Assembly: GCA_905201285.1 (NCBI GenBank)
Contig: CAJKNM010000051.1
Coordinates: forward strand, 1 to 11,735
Length of the DNA stretch: 11,735 nucleotides
Source: an uncultured Eubacteriales bacterium
GTDB lineage: Bacteria; Bacillota; Clostridia; Monoglobales; Monoglobaceae
Direction: 5' to 3'
Below the pieces are notes generated by a model. That model was not told the DNA's origin, did not search any database, and was given only the letters and a program-made list of their open reading frames with translations. Of this stretch, positions 1-7,448 are shown in pieces; the first letter of the stretch is position 1, and the number at the start of each line of letters is the position of its first letter. Position numbers and translations under genes: made by a program.

Positions 1-10
1 GGTGAAAGAA

Positions 11-217
11 TTGAAACAGGGTATTCATCCGGATTACAAGCAGACAACAATTAAGTGTGCCTGCGGTAATGTAATTGAAACAGGTTCTACAAAAGAAGAT
101 ATCCGTATCGAAATTTGCTCAGCTTGTCATCCTTTCTATACAGGCAAGCAGAAGCTGGTAGATACCGGCGGTAGAGTTGATAAGTTCAGAAAGCGTTATG
201 GTATTTCTGAGAAATAA
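11..217 (+). CDS. rpmE: Ribosomal protein L31, zinc-binding (C+) type
   Basis: Small protein of the 50S ribosomal subunit. The sequence reads MKQGIHPDY at the N-terminus, then C16-A-C18 and C36-S-A-C39. These four cysteines form the zinc site of the C+ form of bacterial L31. The conserved 'CHPFYTGKQK' stretch and the 'GRVDKFRKRYG' tail are also present. I place the start at the TTG at 11 (68 residues). GGTG at bases 1-4 then looks like the end of a Shine-Dalgarno sequence with 6 bases of spacing, and the N-terminus matches the usual family start. A GTG at base 2 is also in frame and would add three residues. Because the gene abuts the window edge, a start further upstream cannot be excluded. 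The family assignment is very secure. Only the exact start is uncertain. Confidence 0.93.
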   Translation: MKQGIHPDYKQTTIKCACGNVIETGSTKEDIRIEICSACHPFYTGKQKLVDTGGRVDKFRKRYGISEK

Positions 218-243
218 TCAGCACTTATCGAATGATTTAAGGC

Positions 244-337
244 AGAAGTTGAATTGTGCCCATATGGGCGGAGTATACCCTGCGTAAAGCGCAGGGGGAT
301 TCCGCTTGCAGGGTATTGGTTCGGCTTCTCTTTTTTT
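244..337 (+). terminator. Branched hairpin with T-run, probable rpmE terminator
   Basis: Bases 244-253 pair with 320-329 (10 base pairs, two of them G-U in RNA), followed at once by C and seven Ts (330-337). Inside this outer stem lie two more helices. One is the short palindrome 258-269 (GCCC/GGGC). The other is a hairpin pairing 275-283 with 308-316 (nine perfect pairs), continued by 287-291 with 303-307. The T-run directly after the outer stem suggests an intrinsic terminator in the + direction for rpmE. The three-helix architecture is more elaborate than a simple terminator needs, so it could also be a structured RNA or a copy of a dispersed palindromic repeat. Confidence 0.6.
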
Positions 338-381
338 GTATTATTCTATAGAGAAACAAAAAGAAGAAACGGAGAAAGCGT

Positions 382-1032
382 ATGATTAAAGGCGTAATTT
401 TTGATTTTAACGGAACATTGTTTTTTGATACCGAGAAACACGAAAAGGCATGGGGAAAGTATGCCGAACAAATACTCGGAAGAAAACTCACAAAAGAAGA
501 GAATAACTCAATTATGGGCAGAAACAATAAGCTGATTCTGAAATTTTTGCTCGGCAGGATGCCGAGTGAGGAAGAAGAACGCAGAATGGGCGGCGACAAG
601 GAAGAAATGTACAGAAAAATGTGCAGAGAAGAAGAAAACGGCTGTCACCTTGCCCCCGGTGCGGAAGAATTTTTGGATAAGCTAAAGGCGAAAAACGTTC
701 CGATGGCGATTGCGACCTCATCTGATTTGGGAAACGTGAACTTTTATTTTGAGATGTTTCATATCGATAGATGGTTCAGCCGTGACAGAGTGGTTTATGA
801 TGACGGAACGATAAACGGAAAGCCCGCGCCGGACATATATCTGAGGGCGGCGGACAGGTTGAAGCTGAGACCGGAGGAATGTGTGGTGTATGAGGACGCT
901 GTTTCCGGAATCAAGGCCGCGAGAAATGCGGGAATCGGTGAAATTGTGGCTGTTGCTTCGGCGAATACTCCGGAAATACTCGGTGCACAGGATGGCGTAA
1001 CAAGGGTTATAACCGACTATAGAAACGAATAG
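382..1032 (+). CDS. HAD-superfamily hydrolase (phosphatase / beta-phosphoglucomutase-like)
   Basis: Probable cytoplasmic phosphotransferase of HAD subfamily IA, 216 residues, a normal length for the group. Motif I is D8-F-N10-G-T-L, with D8 the expected nucleophile. Motif II is the T112/S113 region in 'AIATSS'. Motif III is K147 in 'GKPAPD'. Motif IV is E171-D172 in 'YEDAVSGIKAA'. A helical cap domain lies roughly at residues 15-95. Asn10 replaces the usual second aspartate, which acts as general acid/base in phosphatases and mutases, so activity may be altered. The substrate cannot be read from sequence. The start is supported by GGAG at 371-374, seven bases before the ATG. The gene stands alone between two terminator-like hairpins. 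I am confident of the superfamily but not of the reaction. Confidence 0.88.
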   Translation: MIKGVIFDFNGTLFFDTEKHEKAWGKYAEQILGRKLTKEENNSIMGRNNKLILKFLLGRMPSEEEERRMGGDKEEMYRKMCREEENGCHLAPGAEEFLDKLKAKNVPMAIATSSDLGNVNFYFEMFHIDRWFSRDRVVYDDGTINGKPAPDIYLRAADRLKLRPEECVVYEDAVSGIKAARNAGIGEIVAVASANTPEILGAQDGVTRVITDYRNE

Positions 1033-1060
1033 ACTGATAAAAATTTCAATCGGTTTTTAT
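1033..1060 (+). terminator. Intrinsic terminator after the HAD gene
   Basis: Immediately after the HAD stop codon, ACTGAT (1033-1038) pairs with ATCGGT (1049-1054), six pairs with one T-G, around a ten-base A/T-rich loop, followed by a run of Ts to 1058. The stem is modest but the T-run and position fit a Rho-independent terminator. Confidence 0.55.
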
Positions 1061-1105
1061 AAGTAATATGGCTTAATACGTATCTCAAAGGTTTAAAAAA
1101 TTGTG

Positions 1106-1134
1106 TGGACTTTTTATAAGTTCTGTGATAAAAT
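1106..1134 (+). promoter_or_regulatory. Probable sigma-A promoter for addA
   Basis: A -35-like TGGACT (1106-1111) is separated by 17 bases from TAAAAT (1129-1134). The -10 is preceded by TG at 1126-1127, giving an extended -10 (TGATAAAAT). A transcript starting near 1141 would have a leader of about 28 bases carrying the GAGGTGA ribosome binding site at 1158-1164. Confidence 0.55.
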
Positions 1135-1168
1135 TATTATAGCATATGAATTAATTTGAGGTGAGGGT

Positions 1169-4100
1169 ATGTCGGTTAATTGGACTCAGCAACAGCTTGA
1201 CGCGATTGAGTCGCGCGGCGGAAATATTTTGGTTGCGGCGGCGGCAGGAAGCGGAAAAACAGCGGTCTTGGTAGAGCGTATCATAAGAATGATAACCGAT
1301 ACCGAGAATCCGGTTTCGATTGACCGTCTTCTTGTGCTTACCTTTACCGATGCGGCGGCGGCGGAGATGAAGCGAAAGATTTCGGCCGCGATTGATAAAA
1401 AGCTGGAGGAATATCCGGATGACGAATGGCTGAGACAGCAGAGTATAAGAGTCGGCTCAGCCTGTATATCAACCATACATTCGTTTTGCAGAAGAATCAT
1501 CACGAACAACGCACATCTGACGGACTTGCCGTCTGATTTTGGTATGATAGAGGAAAACGAAAATAAGGTGCTGAAGGTACAGGCAGTAGACGAGGTGTTA
1601 GAGCTTTTTTATTCAAAAATCGATGAACAGCCGGGTTTTAGTAACCTTGTTATGGGATATGGCGGAATAAAAAATGACGACACACTTCGTGAGGTCGTTC
1701 TTAAAATGTATGATTTTATCCAAAGTCTGGCATATCCGGGCAGATGGTTTAAATATGTGCGTGAGAGCTATCGCGAGGTGTGCCGCGGCAGAGAACTTGA
1801 CGATACTGTGTGGTTTAAGCCGCTTATCGAACTTATATATAGCTATGTTCTGAATATTTCGGATATAATCGACGCTTTATATGATATTGCCGATAAAGAA
1901 TTTATGCCGGATAATTATCACGCGGTTTATTACCGCGAATTAAAGACGGGTTTTATAAATGAGGTTAATCAAATCGGTGACATCTTCAGTCAAAGCGGAA
2001 AAACGGCACTTTTCAGCTTTATAAAGGGTTTAAAGCTTCCGACAGAAAGAAATCAAAATGATTATGACCCTGACCTCAAAAAGAGAATAGGAGATTTAAA
2101 AAAGATTATAAAGGATAGCCGAAAAGCGGCAGAGACGCTTATCGGTGCGTTTGATACAGAGAATACCGAACGTTTAAAACAATGCCTGCCGACGGTCAGA
2201 ACACTCTGTAATATAGTTAGACTGACAGAGCGGACGCATAAAAAACTAAAACGCGAGCGCGGTCTTATAGATTTCAGCGATTTAGAGCATGGCCTGCTTA
2301 AGCTTGTGTGTAATTCAAGAGGTGTTGAGACGCCGCTTTGCGGAAAACTCAGAGATTATTATGAAGAAATATTGCTTGACGAGTTTCAGGACACCAACAG
2401 CCTTCAGTTTGAGATTTTCAACCGAATTTCAAAGAAAGACGGAAGCCTGTTTATGGTCGGAGATGTTAAACAGAGCATTTATAAGTTCAGAAACGCCGAC
2501 CCGTCAATATTCCTGCGTCTTTATAAGGAATACGGAAACGGAAACGGAGGCAAGCTGATTAGGTTATTTAAAAATTTCAGAAGCCGTGATGAGGTTGTTG
2601 ACAGCGTAAACTATGTGTTTTCGAAAATAATGAGTGAAAAGGCGGGAGGTATCGATTATACCCCCGAGGAATATCTTATCCGGGGTGCTCAATACGCTTC
2701 GGGCGGAAATTATACGACCGAGCTTATGATTCCCGATGCTGTTGAAAATAATGACGAAGAGATTCCGCCCGAGAAACAGGCGGCTGAGCGTATTCGCAGA
2801 TTGGTCTGTGATGAAAGACTTCCCGTTACCGATAAAGAGAGCGGAAAATTAAGACCGGTCAGATATGGAGATGTTGCCGTGCTTGCTCCGGGCTGGGCCG
2901 ATTGCAGCAAGGTAGAGAAGGCGCTCAATTCGATTGGGATTCCGGCAATGTGTGAAAAGAGCTGTCATTATCTTGATTCGATAGAGGTTTCCACAATTAT
3001 GGCATTTCTTCAGATAATTGACAACCCCGTTCAGGATATTCCGCTGATAGCGGTTATGCGTTCGCCGATTTTTGCTTTCAGCGGTGATGAGCTGGCAGAA
3101 ATCAGAGCGTGCTGCCCTGAGGGCAGATTTTATGACGCGGTTTGTGCCGCGGCGGAATCAAATGAAAAAACAGCGGAATTTTTGAATACGCTGAACGGGC
3201 TCAGAAAGTGTTCGGGATATATGGGCGTGGACGAGATTGTGCGGAAAATCTGTAATGACCTCCATTATATTTCGATTGTCGGAGCGATGGACGGGGGCGA
3301 GCTTCGCAAGGCAAATATCAAGCTTCTTTTGGCTCGATGTGCCGACTTTGAAATGGGCGCAATGACAGGACTTTTTAACTTTGTTAAGTACATCGAAATG
3401 ATGAGGGACAACGGGAATGATTTAAAGTCGGCATCGAGTGACGCTGATTTGGGTGATGTTGTTCAGGTTATGACGATTCATAAGTCTAAGGGACTTGAAT
3501 TTCCTGTTGTGCTTATGTACGGTATGGAAAAGAACTTTAACTATACCGATATAAACAAAGGAATCATATGGGATTCCAGCCTGGGCATAGGCATAAGCTA
3601 TGTGGACACGAACCGCCGCATCAGATATAACATTCCGGAGAGAACAGTGGTTAGGGAAAAGATGCTCCGTGACATCAGAGCCGAACAAATGAGGCTTTTG
3701 TATGTGGCAATGACCCGTGCGAAGGAAAAGCTTATCATATCAGCAAGGCTTCACGCAAAGGGAACTATGTACAAAAAGGTGAGCTTTGATTCAGACGGCA
3801 GAATATATCCTGTGTTTGCCGAAAGGGCGGATTCGATGCGTGAATGGGTATGGTCAAGCATATTGCTGCATCCCGACGGAGGACGGCTCAGAGAGCTGAC
3901 GGGAAGGAAGGATATAGTTCCGACGGCTGAAGGCCTTGCGGAATTCGAAATATATTGCGGCGGTGAAATACCCGAAGAAAAGGGCCTGTCTGAGTCGGAA
4001 ACCAATGAAATCGAAACTGAAATCGACAGTTCGGAAATAAAGGAAAGGCTCGACTATGTATATCCGTATTCGGGCGCGGCGAAACTTCCGATTAAGATGT

Positions 4101-4714
4101 CGGTCAGCGAAATGAAGCGGAGAAGAATGCCCGAGGAGGATTACAGCGTTGGACTTTTAAAGGCACCAAAGACGCTTGTGACCGGAACTGAGGAGATTAA
4201 TGCCGCCGAACGCGGAACGGTTACGCATTTTGTTCTTCAGCACATTGACATATCAAAAACCGAGACGGAGGAACAGATAAAAGAACAGACCGACGATATG
4301 GTAAGAAGCGGAATTCTGACGCTCAGACAGAGCAAGGCGGTGAATACCGCCGCTGTTTTCGGATTTTTTGAAAGCGAGGTCGGGCGTCGGCTCAAAGCCT
4401 CGGAGAGGTTTGAAAGAGAATATGACTTTTATATGCTGATTCCGCCGGATGAGGCGGAACCGGGTCTTAATACCGAAGGGGCAGAGGACGTAATCCTTCA
4501 GGGTATTGCTGACTGTTTCTTCTATACGGATAGCGGGATAGTTTTGATTGACTATAAGACTGACCGGGTGAGCCGCGACGGGGCGCACAAGCGTGCTGAA
4601 ACTTATAGAATTCAGATGGAATACTACGCACGCGGCCTTGAAGCGATTCTTCAGGTTCCGGTTGAGGAAAAATATTTATATTTTTTAAGCTGCGGCGAGA
4701 CGGTGCGTATGTAG
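1169..4714 (+). CDS. addA: ATP-dependent helicase/nuclease subunit A (AddA)
   Basis: AddA subunit of the AddAB (RexAB) helicase-nuclease, which resects double-strand DNA ends for RecA-dependent repair. It has 1181 residues, typical for the family. UvrD/Rep-type helicase motifs appear in order: N-terminal 'WTQQQLDAI' Q-motif; Walker A GSGKT at 27-31; 'LTFTDAAAAEMK' near 59; Walker B DEFQDT at 404-409; 'GDVKQSIYKFR' just after; 'TIHKSKGLEFP' from 769; and 'LLYVAMTRAKEKL' from 843. The C-terminal RecB-type nuclease domain is intact, with 'GTVTHFVLQ', D1115 (QGIADC), the D1128-Y-K1130 motif and a following Q-x3-Y. The start has GAGGTGA at 1158-1164. The partner AddB, usually encoded immediately upstream, is not here: the preceding gene is a terminated HAD hydrolase. 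The glycosyltransferase 42 bases downstream is probably co-transcribed. Confidence 0.97.
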   Translation: MSVNWTQQQLDAIESRGGNILVAAAAGSGKTAVLVERIIRMITDTENPVSIDRLLVLTFTDAAAAEMKRKISAAIDKKLEEYPDDEWLRQQSIRVGSACISTIHSFCRRIITNNAHLTDLPSDFGMIEENENKVLKVQAVDEVLELFYSKIDEQPGFSNLVMGYGGIKNDDTLREVVLKMYDFIQSLAYPGRWFKYVRESYREVCRGRELDDTVWFKPLIELIYSYVLNISDIIDALYDIADKEFMPDNYHAVYYRELKTGFINEVNQIGDIFSQSGKTALFSFIKGLKLPTERNQNDYDPDLKKRIGDLKKIIKDSRKAAETLIGAFDTENTERLKQCLPTVRTLCNIVRLTERTHKKLKRERGLIDFSDLEHGLLKLVCNSRGVETPLCGKLRDYYEEILLDEFQDTNSLQFEIFNRISKKDGSLFMVGDVKQSIYKFRNADPSIFLRLYKEYGNGNGGKLIRLFKNFRSRDEVVDSVNYVFSKIMSEKAGGIDYTPEEYLIRGAQYASGGNYTTELMIPDAVENNDEEIPPEKQAAERIRRLVCDERLPVTDKESGKLRPVRYGDVAVLAPGWADCSKVEKALNSIGIPAMCEKSCHYLDSIEVSTIMAFLQIIDNPVQDIPLIAVMRSPIFAFSGDELAEIRACCPEGRFYDAVCAAAESNEKTAEFLNTLNGLRKCSGYMGVDEIVRKICNDLHYISIVGAMDGGELRKANIKLLLARCADFEMGAMTGLFNFVKYIEMMRDNGNDLKSASSDADLGDVVQVMTIHKSKGLEFPVVLMYGMEKNFNYTDINKGIIWDSSLGIGISYVDTNRRIRYNIPERTVVREKMLRDIRAEQMRLLYVAMTRAKEKLIISARLHAKGTMYKKVSFDSDGRIYPVFAERADSMREWVWSSILLHPDGGRLRELTGRKDIVPTAEGLAEFEIYCGGEIPEEKGLSESETNEIETEIDSSEIKERLDYVYPYSGAAKLPIKMSVSEMKRRRMPEEDYSVGLLKAPKTLVTGTEEINAAERGTVTHFVLQHIDISKTETEEQIKEQTDDMVRSGILTLRQSKAVNTAAVFGFFESEVGRRLKASERFEREYDFYMLIPPDEAEPGLNTEGAEDVILQGIADCFFYTDSGIVLIDYKTDRVSRDGAHKRAETYRIQMEYYARGLEAILQVPVEEKYLYFLSCGETVRM

Positions 4715-4756
4715 AGCGTTTTTGTGCACCGTATATAATGAATAGGAGGAATTTTT

Positions 4757-5854
4757 GTGAAAGGTTTAATTTTATCTATTACCGCCGGGCAGGGGCATAA
4801 CCAGACGGCAAAGGTTTTAAGCGACTGCTTTAATGCAGAGGGCATTGAATGTTTATATATGGATTCGCTGAAATACATAAATCCGCTTTTGTCGGAATCG
4901 GTGTCTAAGATATATCTGATGTCTACCAAGAGTATTCCCAAGATATACGGAAAGATTTACAGAAGGTTTGAAAACAGGCCGGTTGATGATATGCACGGCC
5001 TTCCGAAGCTGACCAATAATATATTGGCAAGGGCTCTGCTTAAAAAGCTTCACAGCGAAAATCCGGATTTTATAATATGTACACACGTATTCGCGGCTCT
5101 GCTTGTGACCGCTCTTAAGGGATATATCAGCGATGATATTATGACGGTGGGAATTGTAACGGATTTTACTATTCATCCCTACTGGGAGGATACTCACCTT
5201 GACTATTATGTAACACCGAGCGAGGGTCTTAACATTCAGGCACTTAAAAAAGGGATTCCCGAGAATAAAATTCTGCCGTTCGGCATACCGATTGACCCTA
5301 AGTTTTCAAAAAGACTGCCGCGTGAGAAAGCGTGTGAAATTCTGGGCATAGATGACAGAAGAACGGTTCTTGTGATGAGCGGAAGTATGGGGTTCGGCAA
5401 TGTTATTGACGAAATTAAGGCGCTTGACAGGGTTGATGGAGATTTTCAGATTGTGACAATCTGCGGCAATAACAAAAAGCTTAAAAAGCATATTGACAAT
5501 ACCGAGTTTTCCAAAAAAGTATATAATTATGGTTTCGTGAATAATGTAGACGTTTTTATGGATGCGGTCGATTGTATTATTACCAAGCCCGGAGGACTCA
5601 CCACGAGTGAGGCTTTGGCTAAGGGTGTTCCGATGATAATGAGTAACCCGATTCCCGGTCAGGAGGACAGAAATGTTGAATTCCTGCTCAACGCGGGTGC
5701 GGCGATAAAGGTAAGCCCTACATATCCGATTGACGATGCGATATATCAGCTGTTCAGCGGAAAGCGGCTTAAACTGATAAAAGAAGCAATCCGAAGTCTC
5801 GGAAAGCCGAATGCGACAAAACATCTTGTTGAATTCATAGCCGATAAAGCATAA
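4757..5854 (+). CDS. MGDG synthase / processive diacylglycerol glycosyltransferase-like (GT28)
   Basis: Membrane-associated GT-B glycosyltransferase of 365 residues. It is related to plant monogalactosyldiacylglycerol synthase, Bacillus UgtP and MurG. The likely role is transfer of hexose from a nucleotide sugar to diacylglycerol, giving membrane glycolipids or lipoteichoic acid anchors. The N-terminal MGDG-synthase domain has the acceptor-side loop 'TAGQGHNQTA' (G11-Q-G-H14) and 'TDFTIHPYW' (135-143). The C-terminal GT28 domain has 'KPGGLTTSEAL' (277-287) and 'PIPGQEDRN' (298-306), the donor-binding signature. No signal peptide or transmembrane helix is evident, as expected for a peripheral enzyme. 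The GTG start is supported by AGGAGG at 4744-4749, seven bases upstream. It lies 42 bases after addA, with no terminator between. Sugar specificity cannot be told from the sequence. Confidence 0.88.
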   Translation: MKGLILSITAGQGHNQTAKVLSDCFNAEGIECLYMDSLKYINPLLSESVSKIYLMSTKSIPKIYGKIYRRFENRPVDDMHGLPKLTNNILARALLKKLHSENPDFIICTHVFAALLVTALKGYISDDIMTVGIVTDFTIHPYWEDTHLDYYVTPSEGLNIQALKKGIPENKILPFGIPIDPKFSKRLPREKACEILGIDDRRTVLVMSGSMGFGNVIDEIKALDRVDGDFQIVTICGNNKKLKKHIDNTEFSKKVYNYGFVNNVDVFMDAVDCIITKPGGLTTSEALAKGVPMIMSNPIPGQEDRNVEFLLNAGAAIKVSPTYPIDDAIYQLFSGKRLKLIKEAIRSLGKPNATKHLVEFIADKA

Positions 5855-5914
5855 CATAATAAATTTGCACATAGATATTAAATAAGAATTTTTATTAATA
5901 CAATTACGCAGTAA

Positions 5915-5942
5915 TTGACAAAATAAAAATGAGATTTATAAT
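5915..5942 (+). promoter_or_regulatory. Consensus -35/-10 pair just upstream of the GH18 gene
   Basis: TTGACA (5915-5920) and TATAAT (5937-5942) are both perfect sigma-A consensus hexamers, 16 bases apart. The expected transcription start, around 5949, falls inside the ribosome binding site GGAGGTG (5946-5952) of the gene starting at 5958. The mRNA leader would therefore be unusually short. No sigma-E or sigma-G type promoter was obvious in 5855-5957. Confidence 0.6.
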
Positions 5943-5957
5943 ATCGGAGGTGCAAAA

Positions 5958-7250
5958 ATGATAATTCATATAGTGACCGCGGGCGAAAGTCTTTCTCAGC
6001 TTGCGGCTGAATATGGTGTAGATATTCGAAATTTAGCGGCAGATAACGGAATTTCAACAAATGATTCGCTTGTTGTCGGACAGGCGTTGGTGGTTCAAAT
6101 CCCGGAGGTTGTGCATACGGTTCAGAGGGGCGAGACGCTGACATCGATTGCGGCGGCGTACGGAATTACCGCTGTCGCCCTGCTTAGAAACAATTTTTGG
6201 CTTAAGGGTTCATCGCGGCTTGTCACCGGTGACAGAATTGTTATTTCGTATAGTGAACAACAGAAGAAGGGCACGTTTTCGACAAACAGCTATGCGTATC
6301 CGTATGTAAACAGCGGACTTTTAAGAAGCCAAATGCCGTATCTCACATATTTCACACCGTTTACCTATGGCATAGCGGCAGACGGGGGTTTGGTTGATTT
6401 AAACGATGGAGAAATGAGAAGAATAGTCGGGGAGTACGGAACGGACACCCTTCTTCATTTGTCTACGCTGACGGAGGGCGGAGGCTTCAGCAGCGAACGT
6501 GCAAGTATGATTTTTCAAAATGATGCTATGCGCGAAAGGCTGACAGATGATATAATACAAACGGTCGATGAGAAGAATTTCAGCGGTGTGGATGTGGATT
6601 TTGAGTTTATAGCGCCGTCTGAGAAGTATGATTATATACAGTTCCTTCAGGAGCTTCGCCTAAGGCTGAATCCACAGGGAAAGCTCCTGTTTTCCGCGGT
6701 TGCGCCTAAGACCTATGATGACCAGCCGGGAGTGCTCTATGAAGGGCACGATTATGCCGGAATAGGAGCGGCGGTGAATTTTGTGCTTTTAATGACATAT
6801 GAGTGGGGATATACCTATAGCGAGCCGATGGCGGTTGCGCCGCTTCCGAGTGTCCGGCGCGTTGTCGAGTATGCGACAACAAGAATTTCGGCAAACAAGC
6901 TGTTTATGGGTATCCCGACATACGGATATGACTGGACTCTTCCATACGTGAAGGGCGGTGCGGGAGCGCCTTCAATTTCGCCGGTCGAGGCGGTGAATCT
7001 TGCACGGCGGTACGGAGCGGATATACTCTATGACGAAACGGCACAGTCACCGTGGTTCAGGTATACCGATGATGACGGACGGCTTCACGAGGTTTGGTTT
7101 GAGGACGCGCGAAGTATATCGGCAAAGCTTGCGCTTGCAAACCAATTCGGACTTTACGGCATAGGCTATTGGAACTCTATGCGCGACTTTCCGCAGAATT
7201 GGGTCATTCTGAATGCGGAGTATGATATTTTAAATCTTTTGCTTTTGTAA
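5958..7250 (+). CDS. LysM-GH18 hydrolase, SleL/YaaH-type spore cortex glucosaminidase
   Basis: Peptidoglycan-binding glycoside hydrolase of 430 residues. Two LysM domains come first: about 2-49 ('HIVTAGESLSQLAAEYGV') and 52-98 ('HTVQRGETLTSIAAAYGI'). A GH18 barrel follows from about 125 to the end. The catalytic strand is S209-G-V-D212-V-D214-F-E216. E216 is the predicted acid/base and D214 positions the substrate N-acetyl group. The first Asp of the general DxxDxDxE motif is Ser here. Later barrel elements include 'LLMTYEWGYTYSEP' (278-290) and 'GIGYWNSMRDFPQNW', close to Bacillus SleL/YaaH, which cut N-acetylglucosamine bonds in spore cortex. There is no signal peptide, as usual for these spore-layer proteins. 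GGAGGTG at 5946-5952 supports the ATG. Family assignment is firm. The sporulation/germination role is inferred from domain order. Confidence 0.9.
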   Translation: MIIHIVTAGESLSQLAAEYGVDIRNLAADNGISTNDSLVVGQALVVQIPEVVHTVQRGETLTSIAAAYGITAVALLRNNFWLKGSSRLVTGDRIVISYSEQQKKGTFSTNSYAYPYVNSGLLRSQMPYLTYFTPFTYGIAADGGLVDLNDGEMRRIVGEYGTDTLLHLSTLTEGGGFSSERASMIFQNDAMRERLTDDIIQTVDEKNFSGVDVDFEFIAPSEKYDYIQFLQELRLRLNPQGKLLFSAVAPKTYDDQPGVLYEGHDYAGIGAAVNFVLLMTYEWGYTYSEPMAVAPLPSVRRVVEYATTRISANKLFMGIPTYGYDWTLPYVKGGAGAPSISPVEAVNLARRYGADILYDETAQSPWFRYTDDDGRLHEVWFEDARSISAKLALANQFGLYGIGYWNSMRDFPQNWVILNAEYDILNLLLL

Positions 7251-7285
7251 ACAAATTCTGTAAAATAAAAATTCCTCAAAAGTGA

Positions 7286-7314
7286 TTGACAAACAAATGA
7301 CGGGTTGTTATAAT
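7286..7314 (+). promoter_or_regulatory. Perfect consensus sigma-A promoter upstream of hydG
   Basis: TTGACA (7286-7291) and TATAAT (7309-7314) match consensus at all twelve positions, with the ideal 17-base spacer. Transcription should begin near 7320-7321. The unit then runs through the structured leader and intrinsic terminator ending at about 7413, before reaching hydG. This is the strongest-looking promoter in the window. Confidence 0.88.
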
Positions 7315-7319
7315 AAATA

Positions 7320-7413
7320 ACAGGTATGCCGGCACGTGAATTTTATGTGAAAAGAGAGGCTTAGATGTGCTGACAGGCCTCTTGCCTCCTCTTTTATAAG
7401 AGGAGGTTTTTAT
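7320..7413 (+). ncRNA. Structured hydG leader: candidate attenuator, riboswitch or small RNA
   Basis: About 93 bases lie between the predicted transcription start and the T-run of a terminator. A first hairpin may form between 7333-7337 and 7345-7349. A second pairs 7354-7360 with 7377-7383 (seven pairs, one G-T) around a 16-base loop. The same 5' arm can instead pair 7352-7359 with 7388-7395, which is part of the 5' arm of the terminator. The two folds exclude each other, giving a plausible terminator/antiterminator switch controlling hydG-hydF. I do not recognise it as a known riboswitch class. The alternative is a free small RNA defined by its own promoter and terminator. Confidence 0.45.
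7385..7413 (+). terminator. Strong intrinsic terminator inside the hydG leader
   Basis: CCTCCTCTT (7385-7393) pairs perfectly with AAGAGGAGG (7398-7406) around a four-base loop, followed by TTTTTAT (7407-7413). It lies 35 bases upstream of the hydG start codon, and downstream of the strong promoter. hydG transcription must therefore read through it. It could also stop readthrough from the GH18 gene, which has no obvious terminator of its own in 7251-7285. Confidence 0.85.
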
Positions 7414-7448
7414 ATTTGTGCCATTGCGGCTCATATGAGGTGAAAATA

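Noticed and set aside
258..269. Twelve-base palindrome as an operator
   Set aside because: It fits better as one small helix inside the branched element at 244-329. No regulator family site was recognised.
316..344. TTGGTT-N17-TATTAT as a promoter for the HAD gene
   Set aside because: The -35 matches consensus at only three positions and overlaps the terminator-like stem and T-run. The spacing may be chance in A/T-rich DNA.
237..599. Long reverse-strand open frame over the HAD gene
   Set aside because: It overlaps the well-supported HAD gene and the hairpin element, has a low-complexity Ser/Phe-rich product and no ribosome binding site or family likeness.
4734..4739. TATAAT upstream of the glycosyltransferase as a -10 box
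   Set aside because: No acceptable -35 lies 15-19 bases upstream, and the transcript start would fall on the AGGAGG at 4744-4749. The gene is more likely read through from addA.
5306..5872. Reverse-strand open frame of 188 codons opposite the glycosyltransferase
   Set aside because: It is a shadow of a clearly conserved gene on the other strand, with no recognisable domain.
5876..5900. Inverted repeat after the glycosyltransferase as a terminator
   Set aside because: The six-pair stem is entirely A/T and no T-run follows it, so it is too weak to call.
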